A stretch of 64,000 nucleotides of DNA from Brachycybe producta (GCA_036925085.1 JAUPFP010000066.1:124001-188000); one strand, 5' to 3'. Counted from the first letter of the stretch, positions 1 to 10,866 are shown. Notes: generated by a model not told the origin, from the letters alone. Made by a program: numbers and translations.

Positions 1-99
1 CGGCAGTAGGCGTGTATTTGTTGCATTTTGTATGCCATATCATGGCGTCACATTTGACTTTGCATATAGTGGCCAAGACCCCTGGAGCCAGGGCTGCCT

Positions 100-645
100 A
101 TTGTTGTTCCGACTGTATCTACTATTGTTCCGACTGTTCCCACTGTTGTACCGATTGTTCCCACTCTTGTACCGACTGTTCCCACTGTTGTACCGACTGT
201 CTCTACTGTTGTTCCCACTGTACCGACTGTTCCCACTGTTGTTCCCACTGTTCCACCCCCCCCCCCCCCGGGACTGTTCCCACTGTTCCCCCGACTGTTT
301 CTACTGTTGTTCAGACTGTTCCTACCGTTGTACTGACTGTTCCTACCGTTGTACCGACTGTTCCTACCGTTGTACCGACTGTTCCTACCGTTGTACCGTC
401 TGTTCCTACCGTTGTACCGACTGTTCCTACCGTTGTACCGTCTGTTCCTACCGTTGTACCGACTGTTCCTACCGTTGTACCGACTGTTCCTACCGTTGTA
501 CCGACCGTTCCTACCGTTGTACCGACCGTTCCTACCGTTGTACCGACCGTTCCTACCGTTGTACCGACCGTTCCTACCGTTGTACCGACCGTTCCCACTG
601 TTCCAACTGTTCGTACTGTTGTTCCAACTGTTCCGACCCGTTCTG
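100..645. repeat. 21-bp minisatellite in a transposon end
   Basis: Tandem array with unit cgactgttcctaccgttgtac. It is regular from about 349 to 590 and degenerate to the left, where units read as gttccCACtgtt variants. A 14-base C run (256-269) splits it. The array runs directly into the sequence cgtacatcaaaatagcaccc at about 646-665. That sequence is also the end of the fold-back element at 10477-10797, read in reverse. The first 16 bases of the unit match the reverse complement of 10496-10511 exactly. I infer that the array expanded from the terminal repeat of a transposon copy. All three frames stay open because 21 is a multiple of 3, so the long frames here are not genes. Confidence 0.9.
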
Positions 646-668
646 CCGTACATCAAAATAGCACCCCC
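646..668. mobile_element. Terminal repeat of fold-back element (relic)
   Basis: The last part of an element end shared with 10477-10512 (reverse strand there): ccgtacatcaaaatagcacc followed by a C run. The rest of this copy is replaced or expanded as the adjacent 21-bp array. The other end of the copy is not seen in the first 100 bases. Confidence 0.7.
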
Positions 669-2044
669 AACCCAAATTAGCCTGAAAACTTGGAGAACTC
701 AGGAAGAAAGGAGGGAATCCTGATTTAGTTAGCATGACGAATTTGCAACAAGCAAAAAAGCTTTTTAAGCATCATTTTTTTTTTACTAAGACAGGTATAA
801 ACTGTGTCAAATATTATTCACTGCAGTTATTGACACTAGGATTTTTTGGGAAGTTATTTTTAAGAGCAAAAAAAAAGCACATCCTTGGATTCTTTACCAT
901 TAATTCTCAAGTGTTTTGGAAATCTTGAGACTTACATATACGTTGTTGAAAGAGCAAGTGCACATAAAAAGAACCCACAGCAGGGGTCAATGTTGGCCAC
1001 AGCAAGATACTAGACTCTATTACATTTTACATATTGTGTATTTCTTTTGATTGCAAGCAACTCCATTAGATTGCAGTGTATGGAAAGAAAATGAGACAAA
1101 AATCTCTTGAACCCATCTCAAGAAACAAAAACCATTGTTTTCTTTGAAGGGTTGGTTGGTTGTTTTTTTTTTACTTGGGGCCCCCTTCCCCCACTTGCTT
1201 AACACAGGTTTGTTGCGCCCTCACTCAAATATGGGCTACACAGCAGGTGGAACAAGAAAACTCACGAAAAAAAACCTCCAGGACAACAGCTAGTTATTCA
1301 TTTCGTAAGCTCGTAAGATTATTGTAGGAAACCTATTGACGGGGGTTAGATTAAAACGGTGTCATTCATTCATTATGTCTAAAAAAAAAGTTCTGGAATC
1401 TGGAGACACACTTGGGTTATTATTGGAGGGAATGGGGGAAGGAGCAGAAGAAAAAAAAATACTGTTTTTCTTTTGTGTAGTGTGTGGAGTTAACAGTTTG
1501 TACTCTCGAGAGTTGGTGGTGGCCCCCTCCTGATATAATTCGTACTCTTTTGGCATTTTTGGTCCGCTCTCGAAAAAATACACTAAATTAATTTGATACT
1601 TAAAAGTTTAGATGAGATTTTTAGTACAACCTTTTTTTTGTGTGTGTTTCTACAAAGTTTTCAACTTTTTTTCGGGGGAGAAAGGGAGAGGGGTGGTTGA
1701 AATCTTGTTAAAAATGTACTCGAAGAAAGTAAGGAACCTATAGTTTGGTTTAAATTTACTGTGATTAGGGGTTGTCTTGTCTAGCTGTCACACGGTTAAA
1801 ATGGCTGGCTCATGAAGGCTATTTTTTAAAGGTTTTAGTGACTTGAGTTTTTATTGCTTTCTGTAGTAAGCTGATATGGACCTGTTTTATTTGGGAGCCA
1901 ACTCAGCCAATACAGCACTAATGATATTACCTATGTAATCATCTTTCATCCCAGTAAATCTACAACTTTTTATTATTATTACTCGCTTTTATTTAACTTC
2001 ATAATTTGTTTGTTTGTCCACCGCCACCTTCTAAAATATTTGAA
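669..2044. other. Non-coding AT-rich interval
   Basis: I see no gene here. The interval holds A and T homopolymers of 8-10 bases. The longest frames are 60-70 codons with no family features and several are created by homopolymer runs. Confidence 0.6.
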
Positions 2045-2057
2045 AATAATTCACACT

Positions 2058-2128
2058 ACAAGGGAATTGAACCCATGACCAACATAACCATGAAATGCGA
2101 CACTAACCACTACACCAACAAGACAAGT
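2058..2128 (-). pseudogene. tRNA-derived sequence (SINE head or tRNA pseudogene)
   Basis: On the minus strand the sequence tggtgtagtgg (2107-2117) resembles a polymerase III A box. The sequence ggttcaattcc (2063-2073) matches the B box. The A-to-B spacing is close to that of a tRNA. The D-arm and T-arm are recognisable, but the acceptor ends do not pair and position 33 of the candidate anticodon loop is not T. It is therefore probably not a working tRNA. A tRNA-derived SINE head is the likeliest reading, although no second copy was seen in the window. Confidence 0.6.
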
Positions 2129-2147
2129 CCCGATTACATCTTGTTTT

Positions 2148-2560
2148 AAGCCCCTATTACACTAGCAACCTCCAATGCAATTCAACTTGCAATGCAACCT
2201 GTGATGTGACTTGCAACTAGAAATTTGTAATAATCTTCTATATCACACTATGTAACCTAGTTGCAATCAATTTTTTAGCCCCTAACAGGAAGTTCATAAA
2301 CCGGAAGTCATGAAACCGGAAATTCATTCAAAGCTCTGGTGTAATTTCCGGCAAATAGCCTGATTGGTTCGTTGGTTGTCGGAAAGTTTACTTGTAAAGT
2401 CTCTCAAAGTTGAACATGTGCAACTCAATGAGACTGAGTTTGACACTAGTTAAAAGGAAAGTTTTATCAAGTTGCAAGTCATATCACACTATAAACAAGG
2501 AAGTTGCATGTCACATTGTACATTTTATTGCATTAAGAGTTGCTAGTGTAATAGCGGCTT
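2148..2560. mobile_element. MITE with AAGCCCCTATTACACTAGC ends
   Basis: The left end AAGCCCCTATTACACTAGC and the right end (reverse complement AAGCCGCTATTACACTAGC) form terminal inverted repeats with related sequence further in. The interior (about 413 bp) has no coding frame of note. Left-flank and right-flank bases are T-rich and no clear target duplication can be read, so the superfamily is open. Confidence 0.75.
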
Positions 2561-3402
2561 TACTTTTTAGACCTTTGTTTTTTTACAAAAGCGAGTATCA
2601 CAAAAAAAAACATGTTTTTCATTTAATTTTTTTGTTCCATCTTATTATCATTTCGTTTACTGATGTAAAAGCCCAGTATCCATTGCTTTAGTTAGTCATT
2701 TTCTGTTTTTGTGCAAATTGCATGACGGATTTACTCATACCAAATGATTCACAAATCATTTACAGAAGTCAGCATGATAACAAAAATCCAATAATATAAA
2801 ATTCCCAATTCGATTTTATGCAAAATGTCTTTTATAAATGTGCATTATTTTACCCATGTGTAATCCACCCTCGTCCTTTGAAACTATATATTTTTTTTTA
2901 ACTTATTTTTGACCCCTTGCATTTGTGCAAATGAATAATAAATGACCTTAGAGCATTAGTGACAAATATTAACCCTTTTAGTTTTCAGCAGGAGGTACCT
3001 GAGTATAATAAGGTCTTGGCATATATATATCTCTCTCTCTATCTATCTCTCTCTCATCCCCTTCCTTTTTGTTTAAAAAAATAAAAACCCTGCCCTCCCT
3101 ATCTGAGGCTATCCTCCTGTTTTCTTTTGTGCCTCATTTCGTCAATTTTCATCTGGGAGACTTCAGACAACTCAAACTTATCCCTAAAAATCTTGAATCC
3201 AATGTATTTTGAACAGAACATTATCAAAAATTCTGAAGCTTTTTTTTAAAAAAAAAAGACTAGATGGATAATTTTAATGTTCTAAGGATTGAAAATTACG
3301 TTGATATTTTTTTAAAAATACAAAAACTTAAAAAATTGCTAAATTTGTATTTTTCAGATGATCTTGACTTGTATTTAGTATTTTCAAGTTGGACCTCAAC
3401 TA
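2561..3402. other. Non-coding interval with CT/CTAT microsatellite
   Basis: No gene seen. A short AT then CT/CTAT-rich simple repeat lies at about 3019-3056. The rest is AT-rich unique-looking sequence. Confidence 0.6.
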
Positions 3403-3868
3403 CAGTGTTGCCACCAACTTTCTAAGAAAAATCCTTGCAGCTCCACTAATTTTACCCTCCAATACCCTCCCATTGTTCACAATATGAGATTGAAGCCAAT
3501 AGATGGCGCTATTTCTTTAACTCTCCAGTTAATCAATAGGCTCCATTGTTTATGACGTCACGTTTACATAAATTAATAGATTTAAAGCGATGGCCATTGC
3601 TTAACCGATGAGTTTAAAAATGTGGTTTAATGTTTTTCAACATAATTGAGTCATTTTGTGGAACCATTTTTAAACAGGTGCTTGATTTTTATCAAAATGG
3701 TTCATTTACGTGAATGGAAATGTTTAAAAATATACATATTGCTTAATGATATTTGTTTTTTTCTCAATTTACTCTCAGAATATCCTCTGCAGTTAAATAC
3801 CCTCTTTGTACTCTCTCACCTTTTAAAATACCCTCTAAGAGGGTAAATTCCCTCCAAGTGCAACACTG
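3403..3868. mobile_element. hAT-type MITE
   Basis: Ends CAGTGTTGC... and ...GCAACACTG are inverted repeats. They are flanked by a perfect 8-bp duplication CTCAACTA (3395-3402 and 3869-3876). The CAG start and 8-bp duplication are the hAT signature. The element is 466 bp with no transposase, hence non-autonomous. The right part carries an inner hairpin around taccctctaagagggta. Confidence 0.9.
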
Positions 3869-3907
3869 CTCAACTAACTTGAAAGGAAAACTGAAAGAAT
3901 AGAAAAA

Positions 3908-3962
3908 TACAAACTGCTATTAAGTGTGGGGCCCCCCCCCCACTCTTAATAGCAGTTTGTAG
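3908..3962. repeat. Near-perfect hairpin around a G/C run
   Basis: The arm tacaaactgctattaagtg and its inverted copy enclose a GGGG-CCCCCCCCCC centre. One mismatch was seen in about 24 bases of stem. No target duplication was identified. It could be a tiny MITE or a local fold-back duplication. Confidence 0.75.
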
Positions 3963-4262
3963 AAGAAAAAGAATCAGGGTTTGTATTTGTAAAATATCAG
4001 AACAAAGAATTAGGAGTAAACCTCTTTGGAGTAAACAACTCCTCTGGTTTTCTAAATCTGCAGGTGATTTTACTCCTTAGTTAGCTTACTTAATTTCTTG
4101 AGGTTTTTTTTTTTTTTGAAATTTCTACCTGTTCAGATATGCTATTTTTATTACCTTTTAGGCGAACTTTAAACAGTGAGGTGTATTACCTGAACCTAGA
4201 CAATTAGTCTATCTAAATTGTTACCCTAGGTTATACTTACACATTTGGTTATGGAATTTTTA
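3963..4262. other. Non-coding interval
   Basis: AT-rich sequence with T homopolymers and no recognisable feature. Confidence 0.5.
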
Positions 4263-4633
4263 CCCAAGCCTTGGGGCCAATCGATTTTATCGATAACCAG
4301 TGATTGATATGGTTTATATAATTTTATATTAATTATGAAATTATTAAATAAACCCCCAGTACCCGCTAGGAATTATTTATCAAAGATCAATTATTATTTT
4401 TACTCAATTGTCTATGTTTTCCAGGCTTAAAAAATAATGCTGGATTGCAGAATAAATTCCACGAGCGCAGCGAGTAACAAAAATGTCATAATTTTATCCT
4501 TCTGCTGCTCTGCAGTTTCTGCGTTTTAGAGAGACCATTCCTGACAGGAAAAAAAGACTTTTTTTTTAGTTGGTCCGTCCCCCAAAAAGTGCCACCCTGG
4601 GCAGACCCAGCCTCCTTTGCTACGCTACTGATC
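4263..4633. mobile_element. hAT-like repeat, copy 1 (right end kept)
   Basis: It shares long stretches with 21382-21710, including gattgatatggtttatataa-like sequence, aattatgaaattattaaataa, the 'ctggattgcagaata' block and a gagcgcagcgag motif. It ends in cctttgctacgctactg, the reverse complement of a CAGTAGCGTAGC hAT-type tip. The left tip is not preserved as CAG. No coding potential. Confidence 0.7.
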
Positions 4634-5412
4634 CAATGAATGCAACATTTGCTGCCATGAAAGCGATTGCTTTCAACTGTTGTCTTATGTGTTGCAACAA
4701 TAGTGAAGCTCACAATTCAGCCATAGAAGAAACTGCTGTCTCATTTGCTACCGGCCTAAGGATGGAGATGATATGAAATCCACCCTCGTATGTCAGTGTT
4801 GTCTGCATTACAAAAAAAAAAAGAGCTCATGGACAACGGGTTCAATGATGTGGAACATTTAAAGAGTTCCATGTATCTTCGAAACATATGCACATAATCA
4901 GCTTCATCATGTACCCATTTAGGTTCATATTGGATTCCATGAATTTCTCTATACTCTCTCTTTTTTTTTGCTTGCTTCTAATTAAAATTAACGCTCTTGT
5001 AAGCAATTGTGTTTCAGGCTGCTTCTATTCACAAATAAAAAAAAAGCTATTTTCTGACATCATCATCCCGTGTGGCATCAAGGAAGGAAGCAAAAAAAAA
5101 ATGCTGCTGAACCTAGAAGAAAGGAAAAAGGGTTAATGTAGGGGGGATATCATGAATATAATCCTTTTGGTTTTTAAACAGTTTGTTGTATATTTTGGTC
5201 AAAAATATTGTCTCTCTGAGAAGCAAAGAAAAGATCCTTGTGCTTCTTTCAGAGATAGAGGTACTGCAATCGGATCCTAACTCAAAAGATAGTCTCTATT
5301 ACCGTGTTCAAGACTGGCACTTAATATGGTACTGAATGAATACCCTACTCAATGTCAGCTGGTGTCTGAATGCACCAAAATCCAGTATTCAATCCTGGAA
5401 TATCTAGTCACC
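4634..5412. other. Non-coding interval
   Basis: No gene seen. Short frames (68 and 82 codons) are uncharacteristic and interrupted by A runs. Confidence 0.55.
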
Positions 5413-5585
5413 ACAGGCAAGTGAAGCCAGCACTAGCTTTTCGTTTGCTCCGCCCTTTTCTGAGCGTCAGACCAAGTATCAACCAATTAGAAATTGATAA
5501 GGGCGGGGCATGTGACATCAGACCAAGTAACAAACCAATTAGAAATTGATGACCCTCATAAAAGGGCGGAGGCAATAGCTTTGGT
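5413..5585. mobile_element. GC-box palindromic MITE (family M), truncated copy
   Basis: It starts ACAGGCAAGTGAAGCC and carries the family core: tccgccctttt, caaccaattagaaattgat, a second gggcggggcatgtgac block and an inverted aagggcgga. The right terminal repeat is lost after about 5585, so no target duplication can be read. The family is described at 58473. Confidence 0.75.
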
Positions 5586-6333
5586 CAATTTGATTTTGGC
5601 CAGTATGAACGCAGTATTTTATTTTTGGAGCATATAAAACCCACTCTTTGAAATCAGTAGTATTCTAAACAGAATAATGAAGCTGCTTTTCGATTTTTGC
5701 AGTAAAAATCAAAAATTTATTCAATTCAATCAATTCAATTTTATGCATAGTAAGCTTTTTCTGTCTGTTACGTGTTAGTTACATGGTATCAATTCTTAAA
5801 TGACGATATCTGGTTTATTTTCACCAATGTCGCTCAAACTATGCTGAAAAGCAAATGGAAAGTGCCTATCGTGACATTTTGGTGGCTTCAATGCTGCTTG
5901 AATGCTACAATTACTAATGTGGTATTCCATTCTGTTTTCAGTCTGAACACACTATAAATCTAAGTTGGAAGGAAGATTTGTGTGTATGATCCAAAAACAA
6001 TGGGTGACCGACACCGAATACCATTTGACCTATAGAGAATTTAGTTGTCAGGTTCAAGTGGCTCATTTTATGAGATTAGTAAACTGTGTCCTATTGTTGT
6101 GCCGCTAGTTTTTTTTAGCCTTGAAAAAATATAAACAGTAACTTATAAATGCAATTTAGACGTGGGAGTAATTGTTCTTTTTCCAGCTTAAACCTCGCCG
6201 TCGGCCCATATGGATTTGGCGGAAATGGAACTCGCACCACCATGTAGTAATATAGTAGCTATATAAGGATGCTCTCTACTGCGTATGTGCATTGTTCGAA
6301 TGCGCCATAGGTTGATGCATCCTACGTGGATGT
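5586..6333. other. Non-coding interval
   Basis: No gene seen. A 62-codon frame at 5772-5957 has no family features. Confidence 0.55.
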
Positions 6334-6772
6334 TAAGGCGCGTTTAGATCAAAGCTCGTGAGCCGTTCTAGAACAGTTCGCGAGCAGAAACAGAACCCGG
6401 TTTAGACGGGAGCTCACGAACAGTTCTAGAGCTGTTCGCTAACCTGTATAAAGTGTGTGTGGGGGGGGGGGGTCAAATTGGCTTTTTTGGCGATTCTTCT
6501 TAACATGTGGTCTATGGGTCTCAGCTGTGAAACTTCACCCAGGGCCGTTTTTAGAGGTGTGCGAGGAGTAAAAAAATTTCGAAACTTTTTTTAAATTTTA
6601 CAAATTCAATACCTGATGGGGGCCACAAAGCAAACAAAATTTTGATGTAAAATTTTTTAATCCTATTTTGTGGGGGGGGGGCGTGAAAATTATTAGTTGC
6701 CCCTCCATATAAAACATTCTTGCCCTGTGTGGTGTCATACACGTATATCCTCGTGTGAAAGCGGCCTAAGAC
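6334..6772. mobile_element. Candidate MITE with an inner hAT-like insert
   Basis: The outer ends (aaggcgcgtttaga... and ...gtgaaagcggccta) are loosely inverted. Self-complementary blocks such as ctcgtgagccgttctagaac lie near the left end. Inside, 6540-6727 runs from CAGGGCCG to TTGCCCTG, which resembles hAT tips. The 8-bp flanks of the inner piece do not match, so this is tentative. A 12-base G run lies at 6461-6472. Confidence 0.4.
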
Positions 6773-7245
6773 TCTTAGTTTGATGTGACTTCATTGTGCA
6801 CATGTGCAGCAGGGAGATTCTTGCATTGCTTCTGCAATAAGACCTCCTCGTGCAAAAAAAAGCGCCAACAGAAAAATATAATTTGCCTAATTTAAATAAA
6901 TATATTCCATTTATTTGGCAAAATGCAGGCAAAAAAAAAAAGACTGAAATTGTCTTCTTGCCATGGGGAATTCAGTTCATTTATCAGTCAATAGGATATC
7001 GTCATTCAGATGAATCAGCCCCTTACTGCTCCTCCAATTATTATTTTTTAGAAACTCAAAAAAGCTCTTTGAAGTGTTTTCTATTATAATAACTAATAAG
7101 TTAGAATAAAGAAAAGCAAAAAAAATATGTAGAAGCATTTTTCGAGATTTTTCTATTTTAATTTTCTGTTTTTTAAAGCACGGGGTGGGGGGGGGGAGGT
7201 CCAGACTTTTCCTTCAGTGTTAACCATGCCGGTCTTAGTAAGGTT
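6773..7245. other. Non-coding interval
   Basis: AT-rich with A homopolymers and a G run near 7183. No gene seen. Confidence 0.55.
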
Positions 7246-7646
7246 TAGAGGTGACAACGGGTAGAACCGAACCGTTTCCACTTGGTTCAGAATCGGTTCA
7301 ATCGGTTCGCGGGTACGCAATTCTTTGGAACCCGGTTCTGATCAGTTTGTTGATCTTGACAAACCAGTTCAAACCGGTTCCAATATGCATTAGTATTTTT
7401 GCGCAGCTCATTAGTCTAATGTACTGCACAAATCTGCTAATGCATTTGAACCAGTTCGTCAAGATCGACGAAATGATCAGAACCGGTTCAAACTGGATTT
7501 CCAATATGCAGAAGCAGATTTGCGCAGCACATTAGTTAGAGGTGGCAAAGGGTAGAACCGATCCGAATCTACTCGGTTTGGAAATTGGAACGTGCTCTTA
7601 TCAGTTCTATCTATACTAGCTAACCAGTTCTATCTGTTTCAGTAAT

Positions 7647-8317
7647 CAGGCTCGGATTAACACTTTTGGGGCCCTATTCCAAGTAGACCTGGGGGCCCTT
7701 AGAAGTTAGTTTCCCACTGAATGATTATGAATTTTACATATACATCATACAGGAATAATTTTATTTAGAGTCAAACTTTTTTTGCAATTCTATAATAAAC
7801 GTATAAGCACGCACGGACTTTCAGACTCCACGTAATACCAGGCTACTTGCGCCCCTAGCGGCGCATATTGGATACAATAAGTGAACAGAAAATGATTCGA
7901 TTAGGGAATTTCTAGTTTAGTTTGAAATAAGTTTTACGAAAAACATAAAAGATGTTGAGATATTTTTTTTGTATATATATTAAGCTTTGTCTGTCTGTCT
8001 GTCTTTGTATAACACTGTACAAAGAAGGACAAAAACGTTTAAGCACGTCGGAATTTATTTAAATTTAAATGAACCGGTTTTTTTCTCATGGTCAACTTTA
8101 TGTTGCACTCTCCAGATCCAAGAACCCAAATTAAACTTAGAATTTTGCTTCCGTCATTTATGATGGGTTACCCCACTAGTAATCTAATATTATCACAAAA
8201 TAAATATGACAAGTCAAAGTGATTTGTTTGTGGAGGCAGGCAGGGCCCCTAAACCTCGGGGGGGGGGGGTGCCCTGTGCATGGCATAGTTGGCACATGCC
8301 TTAACACGGCTTTGCTG
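7647..8317. mobile_element. hAT element nested in 7246-8368
   Basis: It begins CAGGCTCGGATTAACAC, with ggggccc close by. It ends in the inverse of CAGCAAAGCCGTGTTAAGG. It is flanked by tCAGTAAT (7639-7646) and gCAGTAAT (8318-8325), a 7 of 8 duplication. At the right junction the host sequence continues exactly where the other copy (25141-25525) predicts. It has no transposase and contains a Helitron-like element. Confidence 0.85.
7985..8179 (+). mobile_element. Helitron-like element nested inside the hAT at 7647-8317
   Basis: It shares the body with 42705-43075: gcacgtcggaatttat, a run toward aaatgaaccg, and the ttttctcatggtcaac block. The 3' end has the hairpin ccgtcatttatgatgg followed by gttaccccaCTAG, then T. 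The 5' boundary is uncertain; homology begins near a (TGTC)n stretch at about 7988. Confidence 0.7.
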
Positions 8318-8376
8318 GCAGTAATTGGCGAACCGGGTTCAACCGGTTCCGAACTCTTGTCATCTCCAGTACGGTA

Positions 8377-8940
8377 GCAATCGAGCTAGAAATTTTGAAT
8401 TGAAAGTTAGTTCGTTCAAGCTGGAGCTTTTTTTTTTCTATTAGTTTTTGTTTGTTTATTGAAGAAAATAATATTAGAAGCCAATATAATTTTTCTTTCT
8501 TTCTTTGGTAGATAAAAGAAAAGCTCAAAAAATGATTTATTACTAAATTACATGAAAAAGAATCTCGTTTGATGATATCAAATCTTTATTACCCATAATT
8601 GAGAATTATTTTTTGATAATGTAGAAGACAAAAAAGAAAGTTGAAAAAGATTGTTTGTATTTGGCACAAATGAACTTATAACGCTTTCAAACATTTCTTT
8701 GTTGTTCTATAGGAAATTAGATTTTCATGGTCTTATAGTTATTTTTTTCGCTTCTTTTTTAATCCTTCTTATCGACACCAATGTTTAAATTTAGTTTTTA
8801 TGTGTATGTACTGTACATATACACACACACAATAGAAAGAAAGGTAAAAATTAATCTTGAAAACGAATTGAGAGGAAGGGGGGTGGAAATTGGAAAGGAA
8901 GGTATCAAGGATGGGAGGAGATTGGTGAAGAAGATACACT
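8377..8940. other. Non-coding interval
   Basis: AT-rich. No gene or recognised repeat. Confidence 0.55.

Positions 8941-8943
<3 letters not shown>

Positions 8944-9000
<57 letters not shown>
8944..9000. repeat. (GA)n microsatellite
   Basis: Uninterrupted GA dinucleotides over about 57 bases. The minus-strand frames here read as Ser/Leu repeats and are artefacts. Confidence 0.97.
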
Positions 9001-9004
<4 letters not shown>

Positions 9005-9451
9005 ACACTGTGGAGTGAAAGATTGGTACTGCCAGAACAGCAAAAATGGTCCTCTGGGAAACTATATGGACAAAATAAAAGTGTTTTCTCTCCCCTTCTA
9101 TTTTTTTTAAAAAATGGGGCTTTTTTTACTTTATTGTTCACAGAATCACTTTTTTTTCGAATGAAGAGAATAAGAGAGAGGAAGAGGGGGTATTAAGAGT
9201 TCTGTGAAGCACTGCAAATATATATTATACCAATAAAATCCCTACTAACATTTTTGTGTTCATCTTCATTAATGAAAGCTCTCTTTTTATATCCAGAATT
9301 TGTGTTCAGTCAGTCACTCAGTCTTTGTAAACGTGTGTTTTAAATCGTAAATTAATAAATCACTTATAAGTCAACCCGTTGTGCATATATTGCACGAAAC
9401 GAAACCGACGACAAGGTTTACTGGCATAGCGCCATCTACTCTAAAAGCTCT
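9001..9451. other. Non-coding interval
   Basis: No gene seen; ordinary AT-rich sequence. Confidence 0.5.
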
Positions 9452-9735
9452 AAAAATGTCTCAGGAGCCCTTCACTGGCCCTAGAAGTCCCAAAAGTTTG
9501 GAAAAGCACAAGGATTTAAGAATTTTTAAAAAATTCTTTAATCCTGTGAAAAAATGGGTCAAAAACCAATTCTATAGCTTTTGGCTTTTTCCCAAAAATG
9601 GCCAAAGTCGAGCAAAAATGCTGCAAAAATGTCTCAGGAGTGCTCCACTGGCCCTAGAAGTCCCAAAAAGCTTGGAAAAGCACAAGAATTTTTAAAATTC
9701 GAAAAAATGGGTCAAAAACCAAGTTTATAGTCTAG
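9452..9735. repeat. Direct duplication of a roughly 173-bp block
   Basis: The block starting aaaaatgtctcaggag occurs at 9452 and again at 9625. It is followed in both copies by ctggccctagaagtccca, ttggaaaagcacaag and aaaaaatgggtcaaaaacca. The second copy is shorter near its end. The reading frame across it (104 codons) matches no family I know. Confidence 0.85.
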
Positions 9736-9789
9736 GCTTTTTTTTTCTCTCCCAAAGTCTAAAATAATATATGCTCTAAAGCATATATC

Positions 9790-9900
9790 TGCAATGTACA
9801 ACCCGCGGGCTGCATCCTGGCCAGTGAGGACTTTTCCAAATTTCACTGAATCTGGCCGGCCAGCATATTTCCATATTTCCAAGTCAAAGTCCGGACCTGG
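9790..9900. mobile_element. hAT end-like fragment
   Basis: The sequence acaacccgcgggctgcatcc, with a nearby ggccggccagc, resembles the ends of widespread hAT elements. No partner end or duplication was found. Confidence 0.35.
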
Positions 9901-10476
9901 ACACACATGAACAGTGACACGACAACATCTTCGTTGGACACAGCGACTTTTATCTGAATACATGTCGCCAGTGATGTTGCGCATACAAACTGAATTCAGC
10001 CCAAACCGATTTCATCTGTAAATAAACAATTAGATCTACTTATAGATGAAATAATAAAGCATGAAACCGACCGTCAGATCGTATGCCTATAGCTAACACT
10101 GTGATTGGCTACTGCGGGTATATGTCATGTGCAATAGCGAAATAAAATGCAAGATTTTAGACGTTATTATCAAGTAGGCCTACCGTTTACCGATTGGTTT
10201 ATATATTGCTAGATTCCTCCAATTTCCCTGACATTATTCTAGTAAATTATAAATTTATTAACGCTGAAAGGTGCGTATATGTGTGTTAATGACTATACAT
10301 TTGAAGATGCTTAGATATGTTGCAGTGGTAGAAGCGTTGTCAGAGAGTATTAACTTCGAATGTGAGCGTCAGCACTTAGAGAATGTCAGCTACGGCCCGG
10401 GTTTAGTCATTGAGACTCATTATGGTGCATCTTTAACTCACTCAGACAATTATAATCACTTGTACCATCTGTTATT
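9901..10476. other. Non-coding interval
   Basis: No gene seen. The 73-codon frame at 10271-10492 has no family features and runs into the next element. Confidence 0.5.
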
Positions 10477-10797
10477 GGGGGTGCTATTTTGATGTACGGT
10501 AGGAACAGTCGAAAAAAAATAGTAGGAATATTCAGAAGGTTAGGTTTAAATTCAGCTTGTTGCAGGGGGTCTCGGGGGGGGGGGGGGGGCACAGCCGTCC
10601 ATTTTTTTAAAAGATTATTTCATCAAATTAGTCCATTGATGAACAGGAGGAATGGACAAATTTGATGGAAGAATTCTTTAAAAACTGGGGGGTGCGCCCC
10701 CATACCCCCTGCAACAAGGTTAATTTAACTAAAACCAAACCTTCCGACTTTTCCGACCCGTTACACCGTTCATCACAATCCCCCCCCCCCCCCCCCC
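10477..10797. mobile_element. Fold-back element with long inverted ends (parent of the 21-bp array)
   Basis: The left arm runs gggggtgctattttgatgta ... aacagtcg ... gaaggttaggttt ... cttgttgcagggggt. The right arm is its imperfect inverse: accccctgcaacaaggtt ... aaccaaaccttccgac ... cccgttacaccgttcatcac, then an 18-base C run. Arms are about 85-90 bp. A 16-base G run lies at 10574-10589. A related ccccctgcaacaag block occurs near 22240 and the terminus recurs at 646-668. Confidence 0.75.
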
Positions 10798-10866
10798 TGT
10801 TGTTATCATTTTTTTTTTAGAAATCTTAAATTACATAAGAAACACATATATCACGTATATCACGAA

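Larger units (their letters stand above)
7246..8368. mobile_element. hAT-like element rich in aaccggtt, split by an insertion
   Basis: The left end TAGAGGTGACAA and right end (reverse complement TGGAGATGACAA) are inverted. The flanks GTAAGGTT (7238-7245) and GTACGGTA (8369-8376) agree at 6 of 8 positions. Many ggttc/gaacc blocks occur near both ends, and inner tandem blocks hold gcagatttgcgcagcacatt. A second copy at 25141-25525 lacks the insertion. This shows that 7647-8317 was added later. Confidence 0.8.

Noticed and set aside
12-680. Long overlapping open frames (222, 209 and 202 codons) on both strands
   Set aside because: They are translations of the 21-bp array in all frames. Because the unit length is a multiple of three, no stop arises. 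No non-repetitive coding sequence is present.
2058-2128. Functional tRNA gene
   Set aside because: Acceptor ends do not pair and base 33 is not T, although the A and B boxes are good.
4888-5136. 82-codon frame with a hydrophobic start, resembling a signal peptide or membrane protein
   Set aside because: It is T-rich sequence interrupted by A homopolymers that give Lys runs, with no family resemblance.
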